Shown in pieces: positions 8,794 through 18,913 of a stretch of DNA of 64,000 nt. This DNA comes from CADEEN01 sp963783785 (GTDB lineage: Bacteria > Pseudomonadota > Gammaproteobacteria > Burkholderiales > Burkholderiaceae_C): NCBI GenBank assembly GCA_963783785.1, contig CAWAOQ010000015.1, forward strand, positions 1 to 64,000, read 5' to 3'. Positions within the stretch are counted from its first letter, which is position 1. Each line of letters starts with the position of its first letter. The notes beneath the pieces are model-generated. The model had not been told where the DNA came from. It ran no database searches and saw nothing but the letters and a program-made list of their open reading frames with translations. The translations under genes and the position numbers were made by a program.

Positions 8794-10699
8794 TCATGAT
8801 GGCGCGACTCGCCAACCGCTGTCCACGCGCAGCACGTGGGAGTCGTGGACGCGACGGTGTAGCCGACGCGATCGAAGAACTCGAGGATCTGGATCGAGCG
8901 CTTGCGACCCAGCCCGATGGCGTCGCGGAAGCGCGGACGCATCGATGGCGCCGTGCTCCTGTGCGATGCCGGCGGCAATCCCGGCCAGCTCGGCGATGCG
9001 CCCGCTGTCGTAGAACAGGTCGCGCACGACCTGGTACACGGTGCCCCGCGTGACCTGATCGCGCAGCACTTGCCGGACGCGTTCCTCCGGTTCGCGCACC
9101 TGGGCGGCCAGGTGGCGCAGCACGGCGGGTCGAAGGGCCCCTGCGCGAGCAGCGGTTGCAGCTTTGGGCCGCCTCGTCGCCGCGCCGAGAGCCTGGCGGT
9201 GTGTTCCGGCAGGTGCAGCCACGGCCCGTTGCGCAGCACGACCTGCTCCTGCGCGAGGTCGTCGATCAGTCGTCGCCAGAGTGCGTGCGGCAGGTCGGGC
9301 AGTGCGATGCGGCGAAGCCGGCCGATGTCGGGACCGGGTTCGTCGGGGGCCCGGGCGTGGAATTCCCGCAGCGCGTGCGACGGCGTGCTCGCGGAGCCTG
9401 AGCCACAGCGGCGGGAGAAAGACGAAACGTTCGGCGCCGGCGTCGAGGACCAGCGCATCGGCCGGCAGCGGCACGCGATCGGGGGCGTAACCCGTCAGGT
9501 GCACCAGATCGGTCATCGGCACGCCGTAGCGCGCGTGCTGCAGCAACGGCGCAATGCCGGCGCCGTCGAGCATCTGTTCGAGTGCGTCGAGATGACGCTG
9601 CCGCTCCGGGGAGCGCCGCTTGCGCGTCGGCGCGAACGGGTCGAGCACGCGCCACCCCCGACGGTGTGCGCAGCCTGTGCATCGCGGACGATGAAGCGGT
9701 CACCGGGTGTCGCGCACAGCGGCGTGTCGAACACCAGCTGGACGCGTGCCGATTCACCGGCCGACAGGCGCTCGGACTCGAGCAGGACCACGTGGGCGAC
9801 GCGGTGCGTCGTGTCCAGGTGCACGTGCAGCGGCGCCCACGACACGAGGTGCAAGTGGCTGTCCGCCAGCAACCGCAGGCGGGGTCGATGCGGGTCGTCG
9901 GGCGCAAACAGGCGAGGGTCCGCGAGCCAGTCGCCACGCGGCGATGGCGCTCTTGTCGCACCGGCGACGTTGATCGCGCAGCGCTCGCCGGCGTGGCCGC
10001 TCCGGCCGCCGGTTGGCGCGTGGATGCCGCGCACCCGTGCGGGCTGCCCGCCGGCAGCAGCAGCACGGAATCGCCCGCCCGCACCCCGCCCGCGGAGACC
10101 GAGCCGCGTGACGACGGCCGGCGCCGGCCAGGGTGAAGCTGCGGTCGACCGCCAGGCGGAAAGCTGTCATCCTGCCGCGCCGGCAGGCTGCGCGCCGCCT
10201 CGAGCAGCCGCGCGCGCAGCGCCGCAATGCCGGGCGCCGGGTGCGTGGCGGCGAGCGGAAAGACCGGTGCGGCCCGGCCAGCGGCGTGCCTTCCAGCAGC
10301 GCCGCGATCTCCAGCTGCACCTCGATGCGGCGCAGCGGCGTCGACCAGATCGGTCTTGGTCAGCGCCACCACGCCGCGCGTCGAGGCCGAGCAGGTCGAG
10401 GATGGCCAGGTGCTCGCGGGTCTGCGGCATCACGCCGTCGTCGGCGGCGACGACCAGCAGCGCCAGGTCGATGCCGTGCGCGCCGGCGAGCATGTTGCGC
10501 ACGAAGCGCTCGTGGCCCGGGCACGTCGACGAAGCCCGAGCGCTCGCCGCCGCCCGCCAGCGGCGCATAGGCAAAGCCGAGGTCGATGGAGATGCCGCGC
10601 GCCTTCTCCTCCGGCAGGCGGTCGGTGTCGATGCCGGTCAGCGCGCGCGACCAGCGCGGTCTTGCCGTGGTCGATATGGCCGGCGGTGCCGACGATCAT
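8794..10699 (-). CDS. selB: Selenocysteine-specific elongation factor SelB, frameshifted
   Basis: GTPase that carries selenocysteyl-tRNA to UGA codons marked by a SECIS hairpin. The ATG at 10699 overlaps the selA stop (ATGA). G-domain motifs are seen in pieces: MIVGTAGHIDHGKTALV (G1), DVPGHERFVRNMLAGAHGID (G3) and LTKTDLVD (G4). The C-terminal winged-helix part ends RKRSIQILEFFDRVGYT, then VHDSHVLRVDSGWRVAPS before the stop at 8794. The span (about 635 codons) is near the family length. At least eight frame changes occur along the gene, mostly in GC-rich runs. It lies between selA and selC. Confidence 0.92.
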
Positions 10700-12078
10700 G
10701 GCGCAGTCGCGGCCGACTGCGCGGCGAGCTGGCCGAGGTCGGCGGCGTCCTCGAGGCAGCGCAGGTCGAGGCAGCAAGCGCGCCGTCGTGCGATGCGGCC
10801 GATGACCGGCACGGCAGTGCGCGCAGCGCGGCAGCGAGCGCTCGAGCGCTGCCGCGGCCCGCTCGGCGGCGCGCAGCGGCGCAGCGCCGCGCTCGGCAGC
10901 GGCTCCACGCGGCAGGGCGCCGCTGCCGATCTGGCTGTCGCAGTCCGACGATCTCGATCGCGTAGCCGCGCGCCGAGCGCGCCGGCAGCGCGGGCAGCGC
11001 CGCGCGGCCAGCGCCTCGGATCGCCGCGCGCGGCCGCGTCAGCAGGCGCAGCGTCGGCAGCCGCTCCGCCAGGCGGTCCGGGTCGCGGTACAGGCGCAGC
11101 GTCGCCTCCAGCGCGGCGAGCGTGATCTTGTCGCAGCGCAGCGCGCGCTTCAGCGGGTGCTTCGCGCAGCCGCTCGACCAGGTCGCGCGCGGCCGACGAT
11201 GATGCCCGCCTGCGGCCCGCCCAGCAGCTTGTCGCCGCTGAAGGTGACCAGGTCGGCGCCGGCGCGCGAGCGTCTCGCGCACGGTCGGCTCGTGCGGCAG
11301 GCCCCAGCGCGCGAGGTCGACCAGCGTGCCGCTGCCGAGGTCGTCCACGACCGGCAGGCCGTGCGCGCGCGCGCCGAGTCGCGGCCAGCTCGGCGCGGCG
11401 CGACCGCCGCGGTGAAGCCCTGCGATGACGGTAGTTGGAGGTGTGCACCTTCAGCATCAGCGCGGTCTCGCGCGCCGATGCGCCTCGCTCGTAGTCGCGA
11501 GGTGGGTGCGGTTGGTGGTGCCGACCTCGCGCAGCGCGCGCCCGCGCTGCGCCATGATGTCGGGCATGCGGAAGGAGCCGCCGATCTCGATCAGCTCGCC
11601 GCGCGAGACGATCGACCTCGCGCCCGCCGGCCAGCGCTGTTCAGCGCCAGCAGCACGGCGGCGGCGTTGTTGTTCACCGACGGTGGCGGCCTCGGCGCCG
11701 GTCAGCTCGCGCAGCAGGCCCTCGACGTGGTCGTCGCGCTCGCCGCGCCCGCCGGTCGCAGGTCGAACTCCAGGTCGACCGGCGCCGCGCATCGCCTGCG
11801 GCGACGGCCGCGACCGCCTCCTCCGGCAGGAGCGCGCGGCCGAGATTGGTGTGCAGCACCGTGCCGGTGAGGTTGAACACCGGCCGCAGGCGCGGCGCGA
11901 TGCGGGTCGCCAGGGTCGCGTCCAGCGCGGCGCCGATGGCGGCGTCGGTCGCCGCGGAGTGCGCCAGCTGGCCGGCCAGTGCGGCGCGGCGCAGAACCTC
12001 GAGGTGAGAGCGCAAGGCCGACGTGGCCAACGCGCGGCCATGACGGGCCAGCAGCGGCTGCAGGGCCGGCAGGTTCAA
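10696..12078 (-). CDS. selA: L-seryl-tRNA(Sec) selenium transferase SelA, frameshifted
   Basis: PLP enzyme converting seryl-tRNA(Sec) to selenocysteyl-tRNA(Sec). Visible blocks are LPALQPLLARHGRALATSAL and FNLTGTVLHTNLGRALLPEE near the N-terminus, TALMLKVHTSNYR mid-protein, and short in-phase pieces through the PLP-lysine region (about 11225-11245); the stop at 10696 overlaps the selB ATG. The listed 5' end is a TTG at 12078. An upstream frame reads STTDLPSVDP into that point and resembles the true N-terminus (LPSVD-), so the real start probably lies about 60 bp further up across an indel; I see no convincing start codon there. Many frame changes. Confidence 0.88.
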
Positions 12079-12153
12079 CGGGGATCGACGGACGGCAGGT
12101 CCGTGGTGCTGGCGTGCGGAGTTGGCGCGGGCGACGAATCACGCGCCCGGATC

Positions 12154-13091
12154 TTACCCTCGGGGCTGCCAGAGCAGGGGGTTGTCGCTGCCGCGGTGGA
12201 AGCCCGCGTCGGTGAGGAGCAGGTCGAGCGCGAGGCTCGCGAGGTCGTCCGCGACCGGCTCGACGCTCCCCGTCCTTCTCCTGGTACAGGATTTTGCGGT
12301 AGGTCTTGCAGCTGTCGCAGCATTCGGCGCGGACGGCATCCGAACCGCCTTCGATCGACTGGTACGACAAGGCCTTTCGTCCGACGCGCACTGGCTGCAG
12401 GTCACGCGGACCATGTGCCATTCCGTCGCACGAGGGCGCAGTGCAGGTAGCGATAGCCCTGGGACCGCGGGTCTGCGTGCACGATGCTCGCGACCGGCAA
12501 CGAGCCGCACACCGGGCAGACGCCGTGCGTGGCCCAGTTCGGCGACGTCGGCGGTCGCGAGTCGGGACGCGATGTCCACCCAAAGGACCTGCAGCGCCGC
12601 CATCAGGAACGGGGCGGCCGCCGCGTCGACGCCTGCGGTCCGCGCCGTGAGCAACGCATCGGCCTGCGCTTCCAGAAGCTCGGCCGACGCATGGCGCAGC
12701 CGGTCGCACAGGTAGCCGCGCAGCCAGGTGGCGCTTTCGGCAATGCCGCCACCGCTTCGCACAGGCGCAGCAGCACCTCGCGCCAGCGGCTGTCGCGCGG
12801 CCAGCTGGCCGCGGGTGCGGCGGGCATGCCATGGTCTGGGTGCGCGCAAGCGCGGAGCTGTTCGGCGGTGGGCGGGGTCGTTGCGAGAGCTCGCGCAGGG
12901 CCGCCTGCTGCGCATCCACCAGCGAGGCCATCAGGCGCAGGTAATCACCGATCGCATGCCCGCGGCGCCGAGGCTGGCGCAGGCGCCCTGCGCGCGGATG
13001 CGAATACCCGCGCGCAATGCGGCAGGTGGATCCGCGGAATCGCCCTCTCGGCGAGCGCCTCAATCTGCCCGGGTTCGAGGATTTGCTGCAC
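12154..13091 (-). CDS. fdhE: Formate dehydrogenase accessory protein FdhE, frameshifted
   Basis: Cytoplasmic rubredoxin-like protein needed for activity of membrane formate dehydrogenases. The probable start is the GTG at 13091 (VQQILEPGQIEALAERAIPR). Pieces in order are YLRLMASLVDAQQAALREL, RLATADVAELGHA, a Cys-X2-Cys region (GVCPVCGS, about 12500), ATEWHMVRVTCSQC (about 12390-12440), GRKALSYQSIEGGSDAVRAE and CDSCKTYRKILYQEKD (two more Cys pairs), and finally DDLASLALDLLLTDAGFHRG before the TAA at 12154. The paired cysteines match the iron-binding motifs of the family. At least four frame changes. It follows the gamma-subunit gene, a common arrangement. Confidence 0.9.
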
Positions 13092-13722
13092 GGATGGTTC
13101 TCGCGGAACCAGGCCCGATGATGTCTCCAGGCCCAGCCCGGCGTCACGAATCCGCGCGTCATCGCACCCATCGAGCCGGTTACCCAGAAGATCGCCGCGT
13201 AGGCGTGCCCGATGATCGAGCAGACCAGCACGAACCCAGCCAGCGCGTGCACGACGGCTGCCAGCCGGATGACGCCGATCGGGGAATACGCCGAGAAGTA
13301 CGACCGCCAGATCACGATGCCCGACAGCAGCAGCAGGGCCATGCTGGCGAGCAGCACCTTGAACAGGATCTTCTGGCCGCCGTTGTAACGCCCGACCTCG
13401 GGCAGCCGCGGGTCGTCGTGCGACGTCGCCTTCGGCATTTCGCGCAGCCACTTCCAGTCGCGCTCTTCCATCCGGTTGTGCTTGCCCGACGGCCAGCGCC
13501 AGCAGCACGAACGAGAGCCGTCATGACGAGCCCGATGAAAGGATGCAGGATGCGCGACCACGTGCCGCCGCCCACCAGGCTGCTCATCCAGTACATGGAC
13601 GGATGGAACAGCGCGAGGCCCGACAGGGCGGCCAGCACGAAGGCGATGGCGGGGATCCAGTGGTTGATGCGTTCGCGCTCGCTGTAGCGGGCGATGACCG
13701 TGCGATGAGCTGCGTCACCCAT
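13092..13722 (-). CDS. Formate dehydrogenase gamma subunit (cytochrome b556), frameshifted
   Basis: Di-heme membrane subunit (FdnI/FdoI type) that passes electrons from the beta subunit to quinone. The ATG at 13722 (MGDAAHRTVIARYSERERIN) overlaps the beta stop. Segments: HWIPAIAFVLAALSGLALF (first helix, starting with a heme-ligand-type His), RILHPFIGLVMTAL (second), then after a frame change MEERDWKWLREMPKA, GGQKILFKVLLASMALLLLS (third), VVHALAGFVLVCSIIGHAYA (fourth, His-rich) and GSMGAMTRGFVTPGWA. The last residues HHRAWFRE run directly towards the fdhE start; the stop codon is not visible, probably lost to an indel near 13095, so the 3' end given is approximate. Confidence 0.88.
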
Positions 13723-14339
13723 GGTTTTTCTCCAGTTCCGCGCGCGGCCGCCGCCTCGTCGTCCTCGGTCGTATCGTTGGGACCGACCCGCAGATAGTGG
13801 AACAGTGCAGCCAACGCGGTGAGCGCGATGCCGGCAACGTGCCATCGGCTTGGTGAAGCCCTTCCAGGCGCCGACCATCGCGCTGATGCGCGGCTCGGCG
13901 GGCAGGCCGCTGTAGAGGTGAGGCTGGTCCGCGCGCGGCAGCACGTACATCACGTGAGTACCGCCCACGCCGCTCGGGTCGTACAGCCCGGCCTGGTCGA
14001 AGCCACGCGACTGCAGGTCCTTCACGCGGCCCTCGGCGTGGTGCTGCATGTCTTCCTTGGTGCCGAACACCAGATTGCGCCGGTCGGGCAGGACTTGATG
14101 CATGCCGGCTCGAGCCCGACTGCGACGCGGTCCGAGCACAGGGTGCACTTGTAGACTTCTTGTCCTTCTTGGAGATCCGCGGCACGTCGAACGGACAGCC
14201 GGTGATGCAGTAGCCGCAGCCGATGCAGTTCTCCTGGTGAAAGTCGACGATCCCGTTCGCGTACTGCACGATCGCGCCGGGTGCCGGGACAGGCCTTCAG
14301 GCAGCCCGGATCTGTTCTTCGTTCAGTTGCGTTGCTCAT
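13715..14339 (-). CDS. Formate dehydrogenase beta subunit (4Fe-4S), N-terminus missing
   Basis: Iron-sulfur subunit (FdnH/FdoH type) linking the catalytic subunit to the cytochrome b. Similarity starts abruptly at DPGCLKACP (about 14312) and continues through YANGIVDFHQENCIGCGYC, ITGCPFDVPRIS, YKCTLCSDRV, CIKSCPTGAI, GVGGTHVMYVLPRADQPHLY and AWKGFTKPM, then a membrane anchor (ALAALFHYLRVGPND) to the stop at 13715. The first roughly 90-100 residues of the family, including the first cysteine cluster, are missing. The ATG at 14339 (MSNATERRT) that now precedes it does not look like family sequence. Frame changes occur near 14285, 14155 and 13850. No alpha subunit is present; nrdB begins 35 bp beyond the ATG. 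Confidence 0.88.
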
Positions 14340-14373
14340 GCGCCCTGGCCAGCGACCGGCTCTGTGGCCGGTT
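14313..14373. other. Junction between the truncated formate dehydrogenase gene and nrdB
   Basis: Sixty bases separate the first recognisable beta-subunit codon (14310-14312) from the nrdB stop (14374-14376). They hold a 6-bp inverted repeat, ACCGGC at 14355-14360 and GCCGGT at 14367-14372, with a 6-nt loop. It could end nrdAB transcription, but no T-run follows it on the minus strand. No transposase, direct repeat or tRNA end is visible here, so the cause of the break cannot be read from the sequence. Confidence 0.6.
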
Positions 14374-15576
14374 CTACTCCCAGGACAGTGCGCCACCGGA
14401 TTGGTACTCGATGACGCGTGTTTCAAAAAAGTTGCGCTCCTTCTTCAGGTCGATCATTTCGCTCATCCACGGGAACGGGTTCTCCTCGTTCGGGAAGAGC
14501 TCCTCGAGGCCGATCTGCGTCGCCCGCCGGTTGGCGATGTAGCGCAGATAACCCTTGAACATGCTCGCGTTCAGGCCCAGCACGCCGCGGGGCATGGTGT
14601 CTTCAGCGTAGCGGTACTCGAGTTCGACGGCCTTCAGGAAAAGGGCCTTGATGTCGGCCTTGAACGCCGCCGTCCAGAGTTGCGGGTTCTCGAGCTTGAT
14701 CTGGTTGATCAGGTCGATGCCGAAGTTGCAGTGCATCGACTCGTCGCGCAGGATGTACTGGTACTGCTCGGCCGCACCGGTCATCTTGTTCTGCCGGCCC
14801 AGCGACAGGATCTGCGTGAAGCCGACGTAGAAGAACAGGCCTTCCATCAGGCAGGCAAAGACGATCAGGCTCTTCAGCAACGTCTGGTCGTTCTCGGGCG
14901 TGCCGGTGGTGAAGTGCGGGTCCATCACGGCATCGATGAACGGGATCAGGAATTCATCCTTCTCGCGGATCGACGCGACCTCGTGATAGGCGTTGAAGAT
15001 CTCACTCTCGTCCAGCCCCAGCGATTCGACGATGTACTGGTAGGCGTGGGTGTGGATCGCCTCCTCGAAGGCCTGGCGCAGCAGGAATTGCCGGCACTCC
15101 GGGGCCGTGATGTGACGGTACGTGCCGAGCACGATGTTGTTTGCCGCCAGCGAATCGGCGGTCACGAAGAAGCCGAGGTTGCGCTTGATGATGCGGCGCT
15201 CGTCCTCGCTCAGGCCGTTCGGATCCTTCCACGTCGCGATGTCGCGCGACATGTTGACCTCTTGCGGCATCCAGTGGTTGGCGCAGGTGGCGAGGTACTT
15301 CTCCCACGCCCACTTGTACTTGAACGGCACCAGCTGATTGACGTCGGTCTGGCCGTTGATGATGCGTTTGTCGGCGGCGTTGACGCGTCGGTTGCTCGTG
15401 CCCTGCGGGGCCGTCACGGCGGCGTGCGTCGACTCGAATCCCAGACCCGCAAGGGCCTGCATCGGTTGAAACGGGAGGGGTGACGAAACCATGGCCCGCG
15501 CCTCGAGTGAAGGCTCTTGCGGGGTGCGAATTGTTGGCGTCGTCCTGTTGCTGACGTTGTCTTCCCAGACCAGCAT
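14374..15576 (-). CDS. nrdB: Ribonucleotide reductase class Ia beta subunit
   Basis: Supplies the di-iron tyrosyl radical for ribonucleotide reduction. The 400-residue protein starts at the ATG at 15576 (MLVWEDN), with AGGA about 10 bp upstream. Iron-ligand helices are visible: GFFVTADSLAANN, RQAFEEAIHTHAYQYIVESL (Glu, His), ACLMEGLFFYVGF and LRDESMHCNFG (Glu, His). It follows nrdA by 127 bp on the same strand and seems to have an additional promoter in that gap. The C-terminus ends GGALSWE; this tail normally docks into the alpha subunit. The frame is intact, unlike the formate dehydrogenase genes next door. Confidence 0.96.
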   Translation of the reverse strand: MLVWEDNVSNRTTPTIRTPQEPSLEARAMVSSPLPFQPMQALAGLGFESTHAAVTAPQGTSNRRVNAADKRIINGQTDVNQLVPFKYKWAWEKYLATCANHWMPQEVNMSRDIATWKDPNGLSEDERRIIKRNLGFFVTADSLAANNIVLGTYRHITAPECRQFLLRQAFEEAIHTHAYQYIVESLGLDESEIFNAYHEVASIREKDEFLIPFIDAVMDPHFTTGTPENDQTLLKSLIVFACLMEGLFFYVGFTQILSLGRQNKMTGAAEQYQYILRDESMHCNFGIDLINQIKLENPQLWTAAFKADIKALFLKAVELEYRYAEDTMPRGVLGLNASMFKGYLRYIANRRATQIGLEELFPNEENPFPWMSEMIDLKKERNFFETRVIEYQSGGALSWE

Positions 15577-15598
15577 GTAGCTATTTCCTGTGCGTTGA

Positions 15599-15627
15599 AT
15601 TATCAGAGTGTTGCGTGCAAACACCAA
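15599..15627 (-). promoter_or_regulatory. Putative sigma-70 promoter of nrdB
   Basis: Read on the minus strand, TTGGTG (15622-15627) and GATAAT (15599-15604) are separated by 17 bp, giving a start just upstream of nrdB. This would let the beta subunit be made at a higher level than read-through from nrdA alone. Sequence match only. Confidence 0.45.
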
Positions 15628-15703
15628 GCACTTCTTGACATCGAGGCGCTTGCGTTGTTGCGCTCTTGCATCGTGCGTGCGCGGAGTTCAATTCAACGAA
15701 TGA

Positions 15704-18611
15704 TCATTGGCAGGCTTCGCAAGTGGGGTCGTCGATCGCGCAGAACTTGATGTCACTCGCAACGGCATCATCGACCTGCGCACGCGCTTGCATCGACACC
15801 GCATCGAGTGCCGACATCGACGCGTTGGTGCCGCCATCACCCGAGCTGACGGCATTGAGCTGGCCGCGGTTGACGGTGCTCATCTCGGCGTGCGTGGCCC
15901 CCATCGTGCGCAGGTAGTACGTGGTCTTGAGACCGCGCAGCCATGCCAGCTTGTAGGTCTCGTCGAGGCGTTTGCCCGAGGCGCCGGCCATGTAGATGTT
16001 GAGCGACTGCGCCTGGTCGATCCACTTCTGGCGTCGCGCCGCCGCCTCCACCAGCCAAGTCGCGTCGACCTCGAAGGCAGTGGCATAGAGCTGCTTGAGC
16101 GGCTCCGGCACGCGGTCGATCGCACGCAGGGAACCCTTGTAGTGCTTCAGGTCCATCACCATCACGTCGTCCCACAGGCCGAGCTTCTTCAGGTCACGCA
16201 CCAGGTACTCGTTGACGATCGTGAACTCGCCCGACAGGTTGGACTTGACCGACAGATTGCCGAAACACGGCTCGATCGACGCGTCGACGCCGATGATGTT
16301 CGAAATGGTGGCCGTCGGTGCGATGGCCACGCAGTTGCTGTTGCGCATGCCGTGCTGGCTGATGCGCGAGCGAAGCGCGTCCCAGTCGAGCGAGGTCGAG
16401 GTGTCGACCTCGACGTAGCCACCGCGCTGCTCGGCCAACAGCTTCAACGAATCCAGCGGCAGCACGCCGCGGTCCCACAGCGAACCACGGTAGCTCGAAT
16501 AGCGGCCCCGCTCGGCGGCCAACTCGGTCGAGGCCCAGTAGGCGTGGTAGCACACCGCCTCCATCGAGCGGTCGGCGAACTCGACCGCCTCTGCGCTGGC
16601 GTAGGGCACGTGCAACTGGTAGAGCGCATCCTGGAATCCCATGATTCCGAGGCCGACCGGACGGTGCCGCAGGTTGCTGTCACGCGCCTTCTTGACCGCG
16701 TAGTAGTTGATGTCGATCACGTTGTCGAGCATCCGCATCGCGGTCGCGACCGTCTTCTTCAGCTTGATCTGGTCGACCCTGCCGTCCTTCAGGTGCTGCG
16801 CGAGATTGACCGAGCCGAGGTTGCAGACCGCGATCTCGCTCGCGTTGGTATTGAGAGTGATCTCGGTGCACAGGTTGGAGCTGTGCACCACGCCCACATG
16901 CTGCTGCGGGCTGCGCACGTTGCAGGCGTCCTTGAACGTGATCCAGGGATGCCCGGTCTCGAACAGCATCGTCAGCATCTTGCGCCACAGGTCCTTGGCC
17001 GGCATGCGCTTGTACAGCTTGATCTCGCCACGCTCGACCTTGGCCTCGTAGGCCGTGTAGGCGACCTCGAAGTCCTTGCCGAACTTGTCATGCAGGTCGG
17101 GGCAGGTCGAGGGCGAGAACAGCGTCCAGTCGCCACCATCCATCACGCGCCTCATGAACAGGTCCGGAATCCAGTTCGCGGTGTTCATGTCGTGCGTGCG
17201 CCGGCGGTCGTCGCCGGTGTTCTTGCGCAGGTCGAGGAATTCCTCGATGTCGAGGTGCCAGGTCTCCAGGTAGGCACAGACCGCGCCCTTGCGCTTGCCA
17301 CCCTGATTGACCGCCACCGCGGTGTCGTTGACGACCTTCAGGAACGGCACCACGCCCTGGCTCTTGCCGTTCGTACCCTTGATGTACGAACCGAGCGCAC
17401 GCACGTTGGTCCAGTCGTTGCCCAGGCCGCCGGCGAACTTGGACAGCAGGGCGTTCTCCTTCAGTGCCTCGTAGATGCCATCGAGGTCGTCGGCCACGGT
17501 CGTCAGGTAGCAACTCGACAGCTGCGAGCGACGCGTGCCGCTGTTGAACAGCGTCGGTGTGCTCGACATGAAGTCGAAGTTCGACAGCACGTCGTAGAAC
17601 TCGATCGCCCGCGCTTCGCGGTCGATCTCGTTCAACGCCAGGCCCATGGCCACTCGCATGAAGAATGCCTGCGGCAATTCGATGCGCACCTCGTCGATGT
17701 GCAGGAAGTAGCGGTCGTACAGCGTCTGCAACCCGAGGTAGTCGAACTGAAGGTCTCGCTCGGCCTTCAGCGCCGCGCCGAGGCGGGCCAGGTCGAACTG
17801 CATCAGCTTCTCGTCGAGCAGTTCGGCAGCCACGCCCTTCTTGATGAAGCCCGGGAAGTACTCGGCGTAGCGCGTCGACCATCTCGCCCTGCGTCACCTC
17901 GTCGTGGAGGATCTCGCGGCGGATCGTGTGCAGCAGCAGTCGCGCGGTGGCGCGGGTGTAGGCCGGCTCCTTCTCGATCAGCGTGCGCGCCGCAAGGATC
18001 GACGCCTTGTAGACCTCGTCGATCGGCACCCCGTCGTACAGATTGCGCCGGGTCTCGACCAGAATCGGCTCAGCCTTCACGTCGTCACCCAGGCCGGCAC
18101 AGGCCGACTCCACCAGGCCCTGCAGCTTGGCGTCGTCGAGCGGCACGCGTTGGCCACGGTCGATGACCGTCAGTGTCGACGCTGCCGGCTTGGCCTGCGA
18201 CTGCGCCTGCCTTGCACGCTCCTGCGCTCGGCGCTCCCGGTACAGCACGTAGGCCCGCGCGACCTCGTGGTGGCCGCTTCGCATCAGACCGAGTTCGACC
18301 TGGTCCTGCACGTCTTCGATGTGGAAAGTGCCGCCACCCGGCCGCGAGCGCAGCAGCGCGCGCACGACCGCCTCTGTCAAGCCGTCGACCGTTTCGCGCA
18401 CGCTGGCCGATGCGGCGCCCTGCGTGCCATGCACCGCCAGAAACGCCTTCATCAGCGCCACCGCCACCTTGTTCGGCTCGAATGCCACGACAGCACCGTT
18501 GCGGCGAATGATCTGGTAGCCCTGGTAGGCCGAATTCGCGGTCGCTGCGCCGTAGGGCACGACACCAGGAGCGATGGAGACAGCGGGAGCAGAAACGGGA
18601 ACAGCTTGCAT
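15704..18611 (-). CDS. nrdA: Ribonucleotide reductase class Ia alpha subunit, one frameshift
   Basis: Catalytic subunit reducing ribonucleoside diphosphates. The start is the ATG at 18611 (MQAVPVSAPAV). An N-terminal ATP-cone (YQIIRRNGAVVAFEPNKVAV, residues about 30-130) is followed by a second cone-like region (VIDRGQRVPLDDAKLQGLV), as in the long two-cone NrdA proteins of some Proteobacteria. The barrel shows SSCYLTTVADDLDGIY, NLCTEITLNTNA and AVCNLGSVNLA; the C-terminus ends CAIDDPTCEACQ with the redox cysteine pair. One extra G near 17877 separates the first 247 codons (ending HDEVTQGEMVD) from the rest (RYAEYFPGF-like, then ELLDEKLMQ). The gene is essential, so this is almost surely a sequence error. 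Corrected length is about 968 residues. Confidence 0.95.
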
Positions 18612-18913
18612 GAACGGGCCTTTGTGCTGGTGCGGTAATCGGCGCGTCGTCGGACGACGGTCGGAATGATCAGTACGGCATGCGGCTCGGATGGCTGCAA
18701 AGCGATCGCGGGCCAGTCAATGGATCAGGAAAGAGCGGAAAGAGCGCGACTTGTCATGCCAGCCGCGGCGTCAGAGTGCCGCCTGGGCACGAGAACTCAG
18801 CCCGAGCAACGCGACCGGCTGATCCAGCGCGCTGCTGCGAACGGTTCTGCCGCCAGCCGAAGCCGAACGGGCAACGACAGTCCTCTTTGGGCAGGAGAAG
18901 GTTATCACGCAGG
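18612..18913 (-). promoter_or_regulatory. Long untranslated leader of nrdA
   Basis: The proposed transcription start near 18908 leaves a leader of almost 300 nt before the nrdA ATG. It contains an inverted repeat CGTCGT-CGG-ACGACG (18645-18659) and tiny ORFs, one of 10 codons starting ATGACAAGT near 18756. I looked for cobalamin-riboswitch boxes and saw none. No other gene is visible in this stretch. Confidence 0.4.

Noticed and set aside
13715..14339. Selenocysteine TGA or SECIS element in the fdh genes present
   Set aside because: The Sec codon lies in the alpha subunit, which is missing; the stops seen in the beta and gamma genes are explained by indels.
14340..14376. Strong terminator after nrdB
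   Set aside because: The 6-bp hairpin at 14355-14372 lacks a following T-run on the minus strand, so it was noted only as part of the junction.
15707..18166. An 819-codon plus-strand frame opposite nrdA
   Set aside because: Mirror of the nrdA codons; rich in Arg, His, Val and Asp without domain motifs.
18612..18913. Cobalamin riboswitch in the nrdA leader
   Set aside because: Looked for the B12 box and the GCCACTG element on the coding strand and found neither.
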